Source of the DNA: Flavipsychrobacter sp.
GTDB lineage: Bacteria; Bacteroidota; Bacteroidia; Chitinophagales; Chitinophagaceae
Reading direction: 5' to 3'
DNA: 64,000 nt
Assembly: GCA_021155965.1 (NCBI GenBank)
Contig: JAJNBJ010000015.1
Coordinates: forward strand, 50,830-114,829
Positions 1-8,298 of the stretch are shown one piece after another. The translations under genes and the position numbers were made by a program. Numbering within the stretch: position 1 is the stretch's first letter; each line of letters opens with the position of its first letter. The notes below the pieces were generated by a model that had not been told where the DNA came from, made no database searches, and saw nothing but the letters and a program-made list of their open reading frames with translations.

Positions 1-334
1 CGGCGATCTTTATGCCCGACCACCCACCGTTCAGGGTGCCCTGGTCGCTCCAGCCGGTTGTATCTTTAGCATGTATATTCACTGGTGAGGCAGCAGTGCC
101 ATCCGATGCAATATTGCCATTTACAATAATGCCGTAAAAACCTTCGAATATAACTTCCACTCCTGCATCTATGGTCAGCGTGGTTCCTGCAACTACCTTC
201 ACAGTATTGTGAATATGATAGGGAGAGCCGGATGCCACCCAATGGCCCGATACTGTGGGAGAGGTAATGTGTGTGGCTGCATGCAGGTTTGCAGATAATG
301 CCATCAGCAACAGGAGGGTATGTAATTTTTGCAT
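1..334 (-). CDS. Secreted protein, N-terminal part (runs off the window)
   Basis: The reading frame runs from an ATG at 334 to the left edge, giving 111 residues without a stop. It begins MQKLHTLLLLMALSANLHAA, a clear signal peptide, and continues with short beta-rich repeats (TLTIDAGVEVIFEG, GIIVNGNI, DGTAASPVNIHA) of the kind seen in parallel beta-helix or surface adhesin proteins. The rest lies outside the window, so a sorting domain or enzyme domain cannot be checked. Product unknown; likely exported to the cell surface. Confidence 0.7.
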   Translation of the reverse strand, partial: MQKLHTLLLLMALSANLHAATHITSPTVSGHWVASGSPYHIHNTVKVVAGTTLTIDAGVEVIFEGFYGIIVNGNIASDGTAASPVNIHAKDTTGWSDQGTLNGGWSGIKIA

Positions 335-426
335 ATAGTTTATTAGTTAAAGGTTAAAAGTAATCTATAATATTAAGACATTTGTTAACAACAAAATGGT
401 TGGGTTAAATTTTTTGCCCCTGGTAA

Positions 427-497
427 GGTTTCCGGCGTGAACAGCCGAGGACCGCCACACACAAGGCTATTCTGTGGAAACTCGGCCTTTGGGACAG
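427..497 (+). repeat. Imperfect direct repeat, copy A (structured)
   Basis: This 71-bp stretch recurs at 1091-1160 in the same orientation; 27 consecutive bases are identical and the ends also match. It carries a small hairpin CGGC-GTGAACA-GCCG and a wider one CCACA...TGTGG. The two copies bracket the gene at 568-1059. It may be a structured RNA element, a dispersed repeat, or the footprint of an insertion or duplication. Confidence 0.7.
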
Positions 498-501
498 AAG
501 A

Positions 502-521
502 AATACCATTTAAGTGGTATT
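502..521. repeat. Inverted repeat AATACCA-N6-TGGTATT
   Basis: Perfect 7-bp arms with a 6-nt loop sit 46 bp before the ATG at 568. A close relative with 8-bp arms lies at 11072-11091, also upstream of a plus-strand gene. It could be an operator or a short hairpin; there is no T-run that would make it a terminator. Confidence 0.45.
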
Positions 522-567
522 GCGCGCCCTGCTGTTAGGAGTATTTTTACCCATATAAAAACAACAT

Positions 568-1059
568 ATGATCAAGGTCAGTTCTTTAGTTATTCTGCTG
601 TTTGTCGGTATTTTCTCAGCTACGGCACAGACATCCGGGGCATCTGCCGGAAAAGTGAATACGATAGGCCCATATCAACTGGGCTCAGATTTTACGGAGT
701 TGAAAGATCTGCCCGGGTTTAAATACGATTCAGGCAGAAGCAAACCTGGTATAGGAGTTAAAGTGGGAAAGATCATCGACAAGAATGTGTATGATCAGCC
801 TACTATTCAACGTCTTACATTTCACAAAAATAAGTTGGTGCGGATATCTGTCATTATCGGGGACCCGGCTTTTACTGAGGAGCAAACAAAAGCCCTTGTG
901 GCTAAACAATGGGGTGATCCCGGCAAAAAGCAAGTGTATGGTGGTAATATGTTGTATGTATGGGCCGGCACAACAGGCACAATAATGATATTACCCGCAG
1001 ATGGCGGACGGCAAATGATTACGCTGACCGACAATGATAAGAGCCACTATGTGGAATAA
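568..1059 (+). CDS. Small secreted protein of unknown function
   Basis: 163 residues starting MIKVSSLVILLFVGIFSATAQ, a typical Sec signal peptide with cleavage after ATAQ. The mature part is soluble and basic, with no family I recognise. Its body reads like a periplasmic sensor or binding fold (TIGPYQLGSDFTELKDLPGF near the N-terminus). It stands alone between two copies of a 70-bp direct repeat (427-497 and 1091-1160), so it may have arrived or been duplicated together with that element. No operon partner is close on the same strand. Confidence 0.75.
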   Translation: MIKVSSLVILLFVGIFSATAQTSGASAGKVNTIGPYQLGSDFTELKDLPGFKYDSGRSKPGIGVKVGKIIDKNVYDQPTIQRLTFHKNKLVRISVIIGDPAFTEEQTKALVAKQWGDPGKKQVYGGNMLYVWAGTTGTIMILPADGGRQMITLTDNDKSHYVE

Positions 1060-1090
1060 TGGCACAAGCTCAACATATATAGAGCCGCAG

Positions 1091-1160
1091 GGTTTCCCCG
1101 GCGCGAACAGCCGGATCCCGCCACACACAAGGCTATTCTGTGGAGACTTGGCTGGGACAG
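1091..1160 (+). repeat. Imperfect direct repeat, copy B (structured)
   Basis: Second copy of the element at 427-497. Here the first hairpin is longer, CCGGC-GCGAACA-GCCGG, and the second arm pair CCACA/TGTGG is kept. It ends 6 bp before the stop codon of the opposing methyltransferase gene, so it lies exactly in the convergent intergenic space. Confidence 0.7.
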
Positions 1161-1165
1161 AAACG

Positions 1166-1777
1166 CTATTCGCGGCGTTTAAAGCTGCAAAACAGGAAGT
1201 TCTGCACAGTATTAAAGGGCGTTACATGGTCTTCAGTGATGCAACGTATCTTTTGGAAGCCATTAGCTAACTCGGTTTGTAACTGGCTCTCTGTGTATTG
1301 TTTTATCTCCAAACCGCTGCACTTCTTTGGGCCGTTATCGGAGAATGTGCCTATCGTAAGGTAGCCATGCACAGCCTGCTTTGCTATGTCCAAATAGCGT
1401 GCTATCTGCTCATGTGTAGTAAGAAAATGGAATGTAGCCCTATCGTGCCATACATCATAGTAGTCGTCAGGTTGGAACTCTGTTATATCGGATGCAATCC
1501 ATTTCACCTTAACTGCTTTCTCTCCAAGTCGGGCTTTTGCCCTGTCTAATGCCTTTTCTGATATGTCAAGTACGGTCACGTTCTCGTATCCCTCATCCAG
1601 TAGATAGTCCACCAGCTTGCTATCTCCCCCGCCAACATCAATGATCTGGGCTGTTTTAGGCAGATCAAAGCTGTGTATAAAGTTCAGTGAGGTAGCAGGG
1701 CACTCCTGTGTCCAGCTTACCTCATGTGGCTGTTTGTTACTGTAAACCGTTTCCCAGTGTTCTTTTCTTTTTTCCAT
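1166..1777 (-). CDS. Class I SAM-dependent methyltransferase
   Basis: 203 residues. Motif I is IIDVGGGDSKLVD (about residues 45-57), the glycine-rich SAM-binding loop, followed by VTVLDIS (acidic residue for the ribose) and WIASDITEF. The length and order match small UbiE/Methyltransf_25-like enzymes. The substrate cannot be told from sequence; motif DRATFHFLTTHEQIARYL resembles thiopurine/tellurite-type methyltransferases. It ends just 6 bp from the direct-repeat copy B. The upstream gene on the same strand (1784-2383) ends 6 bp before this start, so the two are probably co-transcribed. Confidence 0.85.
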   Translation of the reverse strand: MEKRKEHWETVYSNKQPHEVSWTQECPATSLNFIHSFDLPKTAQIIDVGGGDSKLVDYLLDEGYENVTVLDISEKALDRAKARLGEKAVKVKWIASDITEFQPDDYYDVWHDRATFHFLTTHEQIARYLDIAKQAVHGYLTIGTFSDNGPKKCSGLEIKQYTESQLQTELANGFQKIRCITEDHVTPFNTVQNFLFCSFKRRE

Positions 1778-1783
1778 TGTTGC

Positions 1784-2383
1784 TTACTCTTTTGGTAGTT
1801 GATAATTGATGCCAAAGAATTTGGCATATTCCTCTAACGGTTCCAGCCCTACACCGGCTCGCCTAACGTTCACATTCTTTTCGTCCTCTATAGGGTGGAG
1901 TACCTGCGCACCAGTCTTATCAAAAACTACTTGTGAGCCGTAAAGCTGTTTTTTACCCTTCCTCATCAATACACGGTCTTGTAGGTAGGCGAGGTCAACC
2001 GGACGTGATTCACTGTCATCAACCGATTTCTTCAACAAGGGCAGGTATTTTTCTTGTACTTCAAGTTCGGCATGCTGTATAACAAGATATAGAGTAAAGT
2101 TAGCTCGGGTTCCTATTGCGCTTCTCCCTAACCAGCCGTACTTCTTAACAATATATTCTACACGAACGAGGTTGGTGCTATCAATGAATGCCACGTAAGA
2201 GGCAGAATCAGTGCCTTTTCTTGTCTTCTGGTCGCGTTCATATATCAGCGCAAGCTCATTCTTTATGGCTGATATTGTGGCAGTATCTTGCCCTTTCGCA
2301 AAATGGGCAAGCATAGAAAACGCGATTATGATACAAAGGATATTGATATATCTATTGGCCATTATCATTGGATAAAGGTACAA
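1784..2383 (-). CDS. DUF6624-like secreted protein
   Basis: Up to 199 residues; the start is probably one of the internal ATGs at 2368 or 2362 (MIMANRYINILCIIIAFSML), which places a signal peptide at the N-terminus with cleavage near AKGQ. The segment HAELEVQEKYLPLLKK followed by VDLAYLQDRVLMRKGKKQLYG matches the conserved core of the DUF6624 family as I remember it (HA...Q...LP, AYL.DR, G..Q.YGTQ). Function unknown. It sits 6 bp upstream of the methyltransferase on the same strand. Confidence 0.7.
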   Translation of the reverse strand: MYLYPMIMANRYINILCIIIAFSMLAHFAKGQDTATISAIKNELALIYERDQKTRKGTDSASYVAFIDSTNLVRVEYIVKKYGWLGRSAIGTRANFTLYLVIQHAELEVQEKYLPLLKKSVDDSESRPVDLAYLQDRVLMRKGKKQLYGSQVVFDKTGAQVLHPIEDEKNVNVRRAGVGLEPLEEYAKFFGINYQLPKE

Positions 2384-2406
2384 AAAAGAGCATATACCTT
2401 TCCGCC

Positions 2407-2435
2407 GTTGCAGGTCTTATTTTCTGACCTGCAAC
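2407..2435. other. Perfect 10-bp inverted repeat hairpin
   Basis: GTTGCAGGTC and GACCTGCAAC are separated by 9 T-rich bases in the gap between the divergent genes at 1784-2383 (minus) and 2749 (plus). It could be a hairpin terminator of a lost transcript or a binding site; it belongs to the same non-coding patch as the palindromic repeat at 2585. Confidence 0.45.
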
Positions 2436-2584
2436 CTCACGCCGGGCACAATCTTCACTGATATACGCTCCTCAAAAATAAATACATAGACACGTATTCC
2501 CCCTTCAAAAAACACCCCCGGTTTTTGCGCCCTCAGATCCTGCAAATCCGCACTCACGCTGCAATGCGCCACGTAAAATATTTT

Positions 2585-2637
2585 CCTTGACGGTACTGAA
2601 ACAGTACCTTGACGGTACAGAAATAGTACCGTCAAGG
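2585..2637. repeat. Modular palindromic repeat, copy 1 (two units plus cap)
   Basis: 53 bp made of two 22-bp units and a 9-bp cap. Each unit starts CCTTGACGGTAC and contains the near-palindrome GGTACTGAAACAGTACC (or GGTACAGAAATAGTACC); the cap CCGTCAAGG is the exact complement of the first 9 bases, so the whole element can fold on itself. It is followed by a T-rich tract and, about 28 bp on, by GGAACTTTGTGC. The same architecture occurs at 24448-24478 and 48722-48774. Confidence 0.85.
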
Positions 2638-2748
2638 ATTTTTAATTTTTTCAACATAAAGACACGTAGGAACTTTGTGCTGTTTAAACCCCCTTCGCCC
2701 GCCATAGCTATTTCAGCGACGGTGGGGACAAACTAAAAAAATACAACC

Positions 2749-3249
2749 ATGGAAAACGAAAAACGAACACAGGCCCGCAACCTCTACCTCCAGTCCGATC
2801 TCACGCAAGCACAGATTGCCCAACTCACTGGCGTATCCCAGAAAACCATATCCCAATACATCAGCGACAACAAATGGGATCTCATTAAAGAAAGGGCAAA
2901 ACAAATACCCGCATTGTTTTTAGAGCAGATGAACAGCGAGATCGAAGAGATCAATCAGGAAATTGCATCAAGGCCAATAGGTAAACGGTATCCCACATCG
3001 CGCGAAGCTGAGGTCCGCCGCAAGATAATCTGCTCAATGGATGCCATTAAAGAAAGGCAATCCGTCGGCACGCACATTCAGGCCATTATCAATTTCATCG
3101 CGCACGTAGCCGAAGAAAGCCCTGAGCATGCTCACCTCATCACAGACTATGCCGACAAATACTTCACCGGGGAATTACACAAGCACGGTTCCCCCTTCCG
3201 CAACAAATACAACCTCCCCGGCGCCCCGGAAGAAACAATAAAAACATAA
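2749..3249 (+). CDS. HTH protein resembling a phage terminase small subunit
   Basis: 166 residues. Residues about 6-45 hold a homeodomain-like helix-turn-helix: ARNLYLQSDLTQAQIAQLTG followed by VSQKTISQYISDNKWD, the pattern of HTH_23/terminase-small-subunit N-termini. The rest is helical with charged stretches (EIEEINQEIASR, EVRRKIICSMDAIKERQ), suiting oligomerisation. No large terminase or other phage gene is nearby, so it is an orphan. It is preceded by a modular palindromic repeat (2585-2637) and followed by tandem TTTTATACCC repeats (3434-3473), which suggests a small self-contained repeat-plus-DNA-binding-protein cassette. A regulator binding the palindromes is an inference. Confidence 0.75.
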   Translation: MENEKRTQARNLYLQSDLTQAQIAQLTGVSQKTISQYISDNKWDLIKERAKQIPALFLEQMNSEIEEINQEIASRPIGKRYPTSREAEVRRKIICSMDAIKERQSVGTHIQAIINFIAHVAEESPEHAHLITDYADKYFTGELHKHGSPFRNKYNLPGAPEETIKT

Positions 3250-3401
3250 CTCAAAATTGACAACTTATGACCTATGACTTATCCAATTTGACATCAAAAT
3301 TTGGCATAACGAAACACTTTGGCGAACTTAAAACACTATATGGAAACTGCGTCTTTGCAGCCTGGTCCCGCCTTGGCGGTGGCCTCTGCGTGAAAGTGTC
3401 T

Positions 3402-3473
3402 GACTTATGACTTACGACTTATGACTTACGACTTTTTATACCCTTTTATACCCGTTTATACCCCTTTATACAT
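3402..3473 (+). repeat. Two adjacent short tandem repeat arrays
   Basis: 3402-3429 holds two perfect 14-bp units GACTTATGACTTAC. 3434-3473 holds four 10-bp units TTTTATACCC, TTTTATACCC, GTTTATACCC, CTTTATACAT. A degenerate further unit appears near 3558. The wider gap 3250-3758 shows no convincing gene; an earlier TATGACCTATGACTTAT stretch near 3266 is related to the first array. Similar GGTATAAA units occur at 24250-24347. Confidence 0.8.
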
Positions 3474-3758
3474 GATAACAAAAAACATAAATATGACGCA
3501 CAGCGCATTTCAGGTAGCACAGCAAAAAAATATTAACCGCAAATCATTTATTCAAATTTATACCCCCTTTCCTCGTTGTTGGTCCTGCACCAATAACCTT
3601 GTGCCACGGCAAAGCATGGGGTATTCTGCTCTTTTCACAATTATTTATGATAGTGATACTGTCATCTGTTGCGCCATCTCTATATTTTTAGGGCACTCTT
3701 AAATGATATCGTGATCAAAAAAGTAATTGCTCATCCTAAATAAATAATACAGTAAAAT

Positions 3759-4403
3759 ATGAAGACACTTACCAAAGAAATGCAAGCTGCCATTACTCCC
3801 GCAATGGCTTTGGACCTGCTTAGAGAAGGTAATAAACGTTTTGTCAATAACTTAAAGATCAATCGCAACCTGCTGCAGCAAGCCAACGAAACATCTGATG
3901 GGCAACATCCATTTGCAATAGTGCTGAGCTGCATTGACAGCCGCACATCGGCTGAGCTGATCTTTGACCAGGGATTGGGTGATATTTTCAGCGTGCGCAT
4001 AGCAGGCAATATTATTAATGAAGACATTCTGGGCAGCATGGAGTTTGGCTGCAAACTGGCGGGTGCCAAAATGATCGTAGTGCTGGGCCATAGTAAATGT
4101 GGTGCAGTGAAGGGTGCCTGCGATCAGGCGCAACTGGGCAACCTTACCGGCCTGCTGGAAAAAATAATGCCGGCCGTAGATGCGGAGGCCTCTGAAACTA
4201 CTGATCGTACCTCTAAAAATGGAGCTTTCGTAGAAAAAGTAGCGAGCATTAATGTAAGGAAAGCAGTTCAGGGAATTATGGACCGCAGCCATACACTCAG
4301 GGAAATGATCCACAATGGTGAGATAGGTATAGTAGGGGGAATGCACAACATTGCAACGGGTGAGGTTACTTTTTATGAGGATGCGCTGGTTGTGAAAAAG
4401 TAA
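3759..4403 (+). CDS. Beta-class carbonic anhydrase
   Basis: 214 residues; reversible hydration of CO2 to bicarbonate in the cytoplasm. Zinc ligands are visible: Cys58 in SCIDSRTSAEL with the Asp60-Arg62 dyad, then His111 and Cys114 in GHSKCGAVKGAC. Length is normal for the family. The start MKTLTKEMQA has an A-rich upstream region (AATAATACAGTAAAAT). A second, clearly paralogous enzyme is encoded at 22017-22643 next to a SulP transporter; this copy stands alone and converges with an APC permease gene. The long repeat-bearing gap upstream (3250-3758) presumably carries its promoter. Confidence 0.95.
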   Translation: MKTLTKEMQAAITPAMALDLLREGNKRFVNNLKINRNLLQQANETSDGQHPFAIVLSCIDSRTSAELIFDQGLGDIFSVRIAGNIINEDILGSMEFGCKLAGAKMIVVLGHSKCGAVKGACDQAQLGNLTGLLEKIMPAVDAEASETTDRTSKNGAFVEKVASINVRKAVQGIMDRSHTLREMIHNGEIGIVGGMHNIATGEVTFYEDALVVKK

Positions 4404-4441
4404 GGTGCTGTTGCTCCTTCTCTCAATCCAACGATACTGAT

Positions 4442-5794
4442 CTATAGCTGCCTTGTTTCTGCAACCACCGGCTGTGCCTGGATATCCACTGCCTTGTGCA
4501 TGTCTGCTATCTTGCTGTGGTGCGGGCGCATAATAAGATAAAGTACCGAAGCACAAACAAAAAGGAACACAACAATGATCACTTCTGTGAGTGTGACATT
4601 GACCAGCATACCTGCACATACCAATGCACCGGCTATGGGAATGGCCGATGGGATCTCGAACTTGCCTTTGCCTTCGGGATCGGAACGTTTCAGTTTCACA
4701 AGCGCTATATTCATCAGCGTATAGCTGATGAGCAGGAGCGCGCTGGTTGACTTTGCGAGGTGTGCTATATTGCCTGCCATCACCAGGGCTGTGAACAGAA
4801 CAACCTGCGTAAATATAGCCATATACGGGCTGCCGCTGCTGGTAACTTTTGACAGGAATGCAGGCAATAATTCCTGCTTCGACATGCCGTAGATAAGCCG
4901 GGAACCTGTAATGAAATTAAGCAGCGCGGTATTGAATAGTGCGAACAGGGAAATAATGCTGAATATCCTGGTGGGAAAACCCGGCGCTGCTGTTTTCACC
5001 ACTTCAACCAGGGGCTGCGTGCTCTTGCTGAGCACCGATGCCGGGATAACGGATACGGCCACAAGGCTGAGTATAAGATAGATGGCAGAAGATATGAAGA
5101 CCGATAGGAGCAATGCTTTTGGTATGGTGACAGCCGGTTTCTTTACTTCTTCGCTTACATTCAGCATATCTTCGAAGCCAATGAACGAATAGAAAGTGAG
5201 CACAGCGCCGGATAACGCGCGTTCCCAATGAATGCCGCTGGTGGTATTGGTGGCTGTCTGCATATTGAGATAGTCGACACTGCCAATGAACTTAAAACCA
5301 ACAAAGATGACGATGAGCAGGCCGGTAACTTCAATAACGGTGCAGACAATATTCAGCCCCATGCTGGTCCTGATACCTGCCAGCACAATAATGGATATGA
5401 GCGATATAAAAATGGCAATGGCCATGCCGTTGGTAAGGGAAGGGGCCAGCGGCACCAGGTAGCCCGCAAAAGCTTTACTGGAAGTAGCCATGGAGGTAAT
5501 ACCGGCAAAAAACACGGCAAGGCCTATCACATAAGACAACATAGGGCTTTTAAATGCCCTGTGCAGGATATAGGCACAACCACCCGCGCGCGGATAACGG
5601 GAGCCGAGAGATGCATAAGATATGCCCGTGAGCGTAGCGGCAATAGCGCCGATGACAAAGCCCATCCAGATGCCATTGCCCATCTCGCCGGCAGCCTTGC
5701 CGATAAGGCCGTAAACCCCTGCCCCGAGGATATCTCCTACGCCATAAAAAGTAAGTGCCAATAAACCAATGCGCCGCTGTAGTGTGTTGTCCAT
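4442..5794 (-). CDS. APC-superfamily amino acid permease
   Basis: 450 residues with about 12 hydrophobic segments, inner membrane. The N-terminal helix has the family signature GVGDILGAGVYGLIGKAAG (unwound TM1 with the G-[ST]-G-type motif), and PRAGGCAYI and SFIGFEDMLNVSEEVKKP match the conserved TM3 and TM6 regions of APC transporters. Likely a cation-coupled amino acid importer or exchanger; the substrate is not clear. The final 30 residues are a soluble tail (HHSKIADMHKAVDIQAQPVV). Monocistronic by position, converging with the carbonic anhydrase gene 38 bp away. Confidence 0.9.
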   Translation of the reverse strand: MDNTLQRRIGLLALTFYGVGDILGAGVYGLIGKAAGEMGNGIWMGFVIGAIAATLTGISYASLGSRYPRAGGCAYILHRAFKSPMLSYVIGLAVFFAGITSMATSSKAFAGYLVPLAPSLTNGMAIAIFISLISIIVLAGIRTSMGLNIVCTVIEVTGLLIVIFVGFKFIGSVDYLNMQTATNTTSGIHWERALSGAVLTFYSFIGFEDMLNVSEEVKKPAVTIPKALLLSVFISSAIYLILSLVAVSVIPASVLSKSTQPLVEVVKTAAPGFPTRIFSIISLFALFNTALLNFITGSRLIYGMSKQELLPAFLSKVTSSGSPYMAIFTQVVLFTALVMAGNIAHLAKSTSALLLISYTLMNIALVKLKRSDPEGKGKFEIPSAIPIAGALVCAGMLVNVTLTEVIIVVFLFVCASVLYLIMRPHHSKIADMHKAVDIQAQPVVAETRQL

Positions 5795-5906
5795 AATATC
5801 GAAACGACCAATATAGAGTTTATTTGGCTTATTGGGGTGATTTTTGATGTTCTGAAACAGCAGAATGTTCAGTCTCCCATTCAGTGGGAACTAAGATATG
5901 TGGCTA

Positions 5907-6512
5907 TTAGTTTAAAAATGGAGGATGTTTTATGGTTTCCATAAAAATGCTGAATGACTCGGGTTTGCACAACAATGTAAATGCAATGCCATACAGCGCG
6001 CCCCACAGGTGTACGTTGTGGCCTATATTGTCTGTTCTTCTTTTCGACATATAGTAAGAATAAGCAAGATACCCCACTGCAAACAGGATAAAGTAAATGG
6101 GGATAATAAACTTGAGGTAGATAATGCCCCATGGCTGAAACAGCACCAGCGAGAATAATACTGCCGATACTGCACCGCTTGCGCCACAGGCTTTGTATTC
6201 AGGGTTATTGCGCTGCTCCATATATTCCGGCGCACCCGACAATATGATCGCAGAGACGTAAAACAATATATACTGTGTTTCGGAGAAGACATGCCCTTCA
6301 ATGGCCGTACCGAAGAAATACAAGGTTAGCATATTGAAAGCCAGGTGCCATATATCAGCGTGAATAAATGCTACCGAAATAAACCGGAAGATCTCCTGCC
6401 TGTTGCCGTTCATCACGTAGGGGTGCAGGCAGAGTTTTTCGAATATTGAATGATTACTGAACGCAGCCAAAGACACAATAACTGTAATAATGATAATACT
6501 AATGGTCAGCAT
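5907..6512 (-). CDS. Rhomboid-family intramembrane serine protease
   Basis: 201 residues, six hydrophobic segments. Catalytic serine is Ser112 in GASGAVSA and the catalytic histidine is in HLWGALYG (His168); HADIWHLAFNMLTLYFFG supplies the conserved His56 and Asn60 of the oxyanion site. Cleaves membrane-spanning substrates within the bilayer. Its start overlaps the end of the upstream gene (6499-7518) by 14 bp, so translation is probably coupled and the partner may be functionally linked. Confidence 0.9.
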   Translation of the reverse strand: MLTISIIIITVIVSLAAFSNHSIFEKLCLHPYVMNGNRQEIFRFISVAFIHADIWHLAFNMLTLYFFGTAIEGHVFSETQYILFYVSAIILSGAPEYMEQRNNPEYKACGASGAVSAVLFSLVLFQPWGIIYLKFIIPIYFILFAVGYLAYSYYMSKRRTDNIGHNVHLWGALYGIAFTLLCKPESFSIFMETIKHPPFLN

Positions 6513-7518
6513 CTGTTTGTTCCTTTTGGGGATTCTGTGGTTCTTGCGGCCCTTCTATTGCAGTTACCTGCTGTGGTTCTTCCGTTACAGGCATTTCCTG
6601 TACAGGTGCTGCATAGGGTTCATCCTTGCCCTTACGCGAAAAAAGCCTTGCAATTCTTTTCCTGAACGCTGCAAAGCCACCAAATACAGCAAGCAGGATA
6701 AGTTTGATATTCTTCAAAAGCAAAACGAGAAGGCCCGTTTTGGCTATCAGCTTTCCTGCTATCAAACCGCCTATTGTGTAGGCTGCTACTTTGTCTACAG
6801 ATGGGTTGAAGTCCTTGTATTGGTTGCCTTCAGTAAAGCTGGCCATTTTCAGCACATTAGGTATGTGGTGGTTTATGTCGTCAAGATCGTCCATGGAACC
6901 TACTGCATTCAGCACCAGTACGCCCTTTCGTCCCAAAACCCGCACATTATAGTTCAGGGAAATTGTTGGAGAATCTGTTCCGAACTGTAGCTTTTTAGCC
7001 CAATGCAGTACTTTTTTCTCTTTATCATAGTATGGCTTTGCAGCCCAGTCCATCAGGTGAATAGGTGGGTAGCCATCCTTTACCCGCTCTTTGTTATCTT
7101 CGTCTTCACCTTTTTGCATTTCTTTCAGCAGGTCATCATAATCTATTTTATCGGCATCCTCATCTTTTACGTAGCCGTCTTCTGAATAAGTAATGATGAA
7201 TGCCCAATCTGTGCTGGATACATTGAAGTCTGATTTTACTATCATGCCCAGTATATCGCTGCCACGAGGATTTCCCCATATGTCGCAAACGATCATTTCA
7301 GCGCTGATGGCAGGTACGAATTTATAATCATTGGGTACATCCAGTGTGGCAACACTTCGTAACTCTACTTTGCCCTGCTGATACTTTATGGACCGGTCAA
7401 CAGAATCGATATATTGTTGCACCTGTCGCTCTGTTTCGCTGCTGTCCGTATGCTGAGCGTAGCTATTGCCTGTAATAACCAGGCATGCCAATAGTGTAAA
7501 GGCTAAATGTTTATTCAT
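6499..7518 (-). CDS. DUF2167 membrane-anchored protein
   Basis: 339 residues from the ATG at 7518 (MNKHLAFTLLACLVITGNSYAQ, a signal peptide); the frame is open further upstream but without signal-like sequence. The extracytoplasmic part shows the DUF2167 pattern: SVATLDVPNDYKFV, WGNPRG, DWAFIITYSEDGYVKDEDAD, LMDWAAKPYYDKEKKVLHWA. Near the C-terminus come glycine-rich hydrophobic segments (TIGGLIAGKLIA, LLVLLLKNIKLILLAVFGG) and then a proline/glutamate-rich cytoplasmic tail. Function of the family is unknown. The 14-bp overlap with the rhomboid gene suggests it could be a substrate or partner; this is inference. Confidence 0.85.
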   Translation of the reverse strand: MNKHLAFTLLACLVITGNSYAQHTDSSETERQVQQYIDSVDRSIKYQQGKVELRSVATLDVPNDYKFVPAISAEMIVCDIWGNPRGSDILGMIVKSDFNVSSTDWAFIITYSEDGYVKDEDADKIDYDDLLKEMQKGEDEDNKERVKDGYPPIHLMDWAAKPYYDKEKKVLHWAKKLQFGTDSPTISLNYNVRVLGRKGVLVLNAVGSMDDLDDINHHIPNVLKMASFTEGNQYKDFNPSVDKVAAYTIGGLIAGKLIAKTGLLVLLLKNIKLILLAVFGGFAAFRKRIARLFSRKGKDEPYAAPVQEMPVTEEPQQVTAIEGPQEPQNPQKEQTDADH

Positions 7519-7700
7519 ATGATTTATAAGCTTTAATGTTGGGTAATGATCCAAATATAGTATATATATGCAAATCTGCAAATTTCACATTACTATCTTT
7601 TTATGAGGAAGACAGAAATTGAATCCCTTGTACTATTTCGGGTCTTTTAATTTAACAATCAGCGGTTCTCACAGGCATAATTTCTGTTCTTTTATACTGT

Positions 7701-7823
7701 ATGAAAGCAAAAAGAATAATGATCTTGATGATTATAATAACAATAGCGATTTCGGCCTGTTCAGTTCAGCGCCAAGGCTGTCACGACAGGCGGAATTATG
7801 GTAGCGATACACGGTATTTTTAA
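7701..7823 (+). CDS. Tiny lipoprotein (40 residues)
   Basis: A short frame MKAKRIMILMIIITIAISAC then SVQRQGCHDRRNYGSDTRYF. It has a basic start, a hydrophobic core and a lipobox ISAC, so it should be a lipid-anchored peptide of about 20 mature residues. Small lipoproteins of this form are common in Bacteroidota. It converges with and overlaps by 4 bp the gene at 7820-8203. Support is the intact lipoprotein signal; no homolog was checked. Confidence 0.6.
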   Translation: MKAKRIMILMIIITIAISACSVQRQGCHDRRNYGSDTRYF

Positions 7824-8203
7824 CGAACATGCCCGAAAGGCCCAAGCACTATATAGCGTGGTTCCAGGTAGGGGTTGCCTATGCCATAGATAGTATAAAT
7901 ATTCTCAGGGTACGACTGTGATTCCGGTGCTGTTCCATCCCTTTGCGATACACGGTGGCCTTCTTTCAGCCATTTCATGCGGTCTTTGTCCGGGTTCAGC
8001 CCGCCTTCATCTATGTCTTCCCTTATAACCACTCCCGGGTTGGTAGAGTTACCGGGGCCAGGTACTTCATCACATATGTAGTAGCCTTTGTCGCTCTTGC
8101 ATACATGAAAGTTCTGGGGTATTTCTTTCTTGCCGCGTTTTTGCGCATTTGCAGAAAAACCACACATTGTGAGCATCATCAGCGCAACCAATATTTTTTT
8201 CAT
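7820..8203 (-). CDS. Small secreted protein, unknown function
   Basis: 127 residues starting MKKILVALMMLTMCGFSANAQ, a signal peptide cleaved after ANAQ. The mature part has two cysteines (HVCKSDKGYYICDE) that could form a disulfide, and ends YLEPRYIVLGPFGHVR. I recognise no domain. Divergent from nothing nearby; its 3' end overlaps the tiny lipoprotein gene. Confidence 0.7.
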   Translation of the reverse strand: MKKILVALMMLTMCGFSANAQKRGKKEIPQNFHVCKSDKGYYICDEVPGPGNSTNPGVVIREDIDEGGLNPDKDRMKWLKEGHRVSQRDGTAPESQSYPENIYTIYGIGNPYLEPRYIVLGPFGHVR

Positions 8204-8298
8204 AAAATCTATTTTATGCAGGTAATTAATCCCGTGTTATCTATACTGTGTACTACAAATATATAAATAAGGTTGTTTTTATCAAAGAGGAAAAATTA

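Noticed and set aside
427..497. Cobalamin riboswitch as explanation for the direct repeat
   Set aside because: The CCGCCAC and TGTGGA strings recall parts of B12 elements, but the conserved B12 box is absent and the element is too short.
2417..2635. 72-codon minus-strand frame ending VPGVRLQVRK
   Set aside because: Looks partly natural but has no ATG start, crosses the palindromic repeat and ends in a hairpin arm; not supported as a gene.
3402..3473. CRISPR array
   Set aside because: Units are 10-14 bp and directly adjacent, without spacers.
3421..3702. 93-codon plus-strand open frame
   Set aside because: Begins inside the TTTTATACCC tandem repeats and has no signal or domain.
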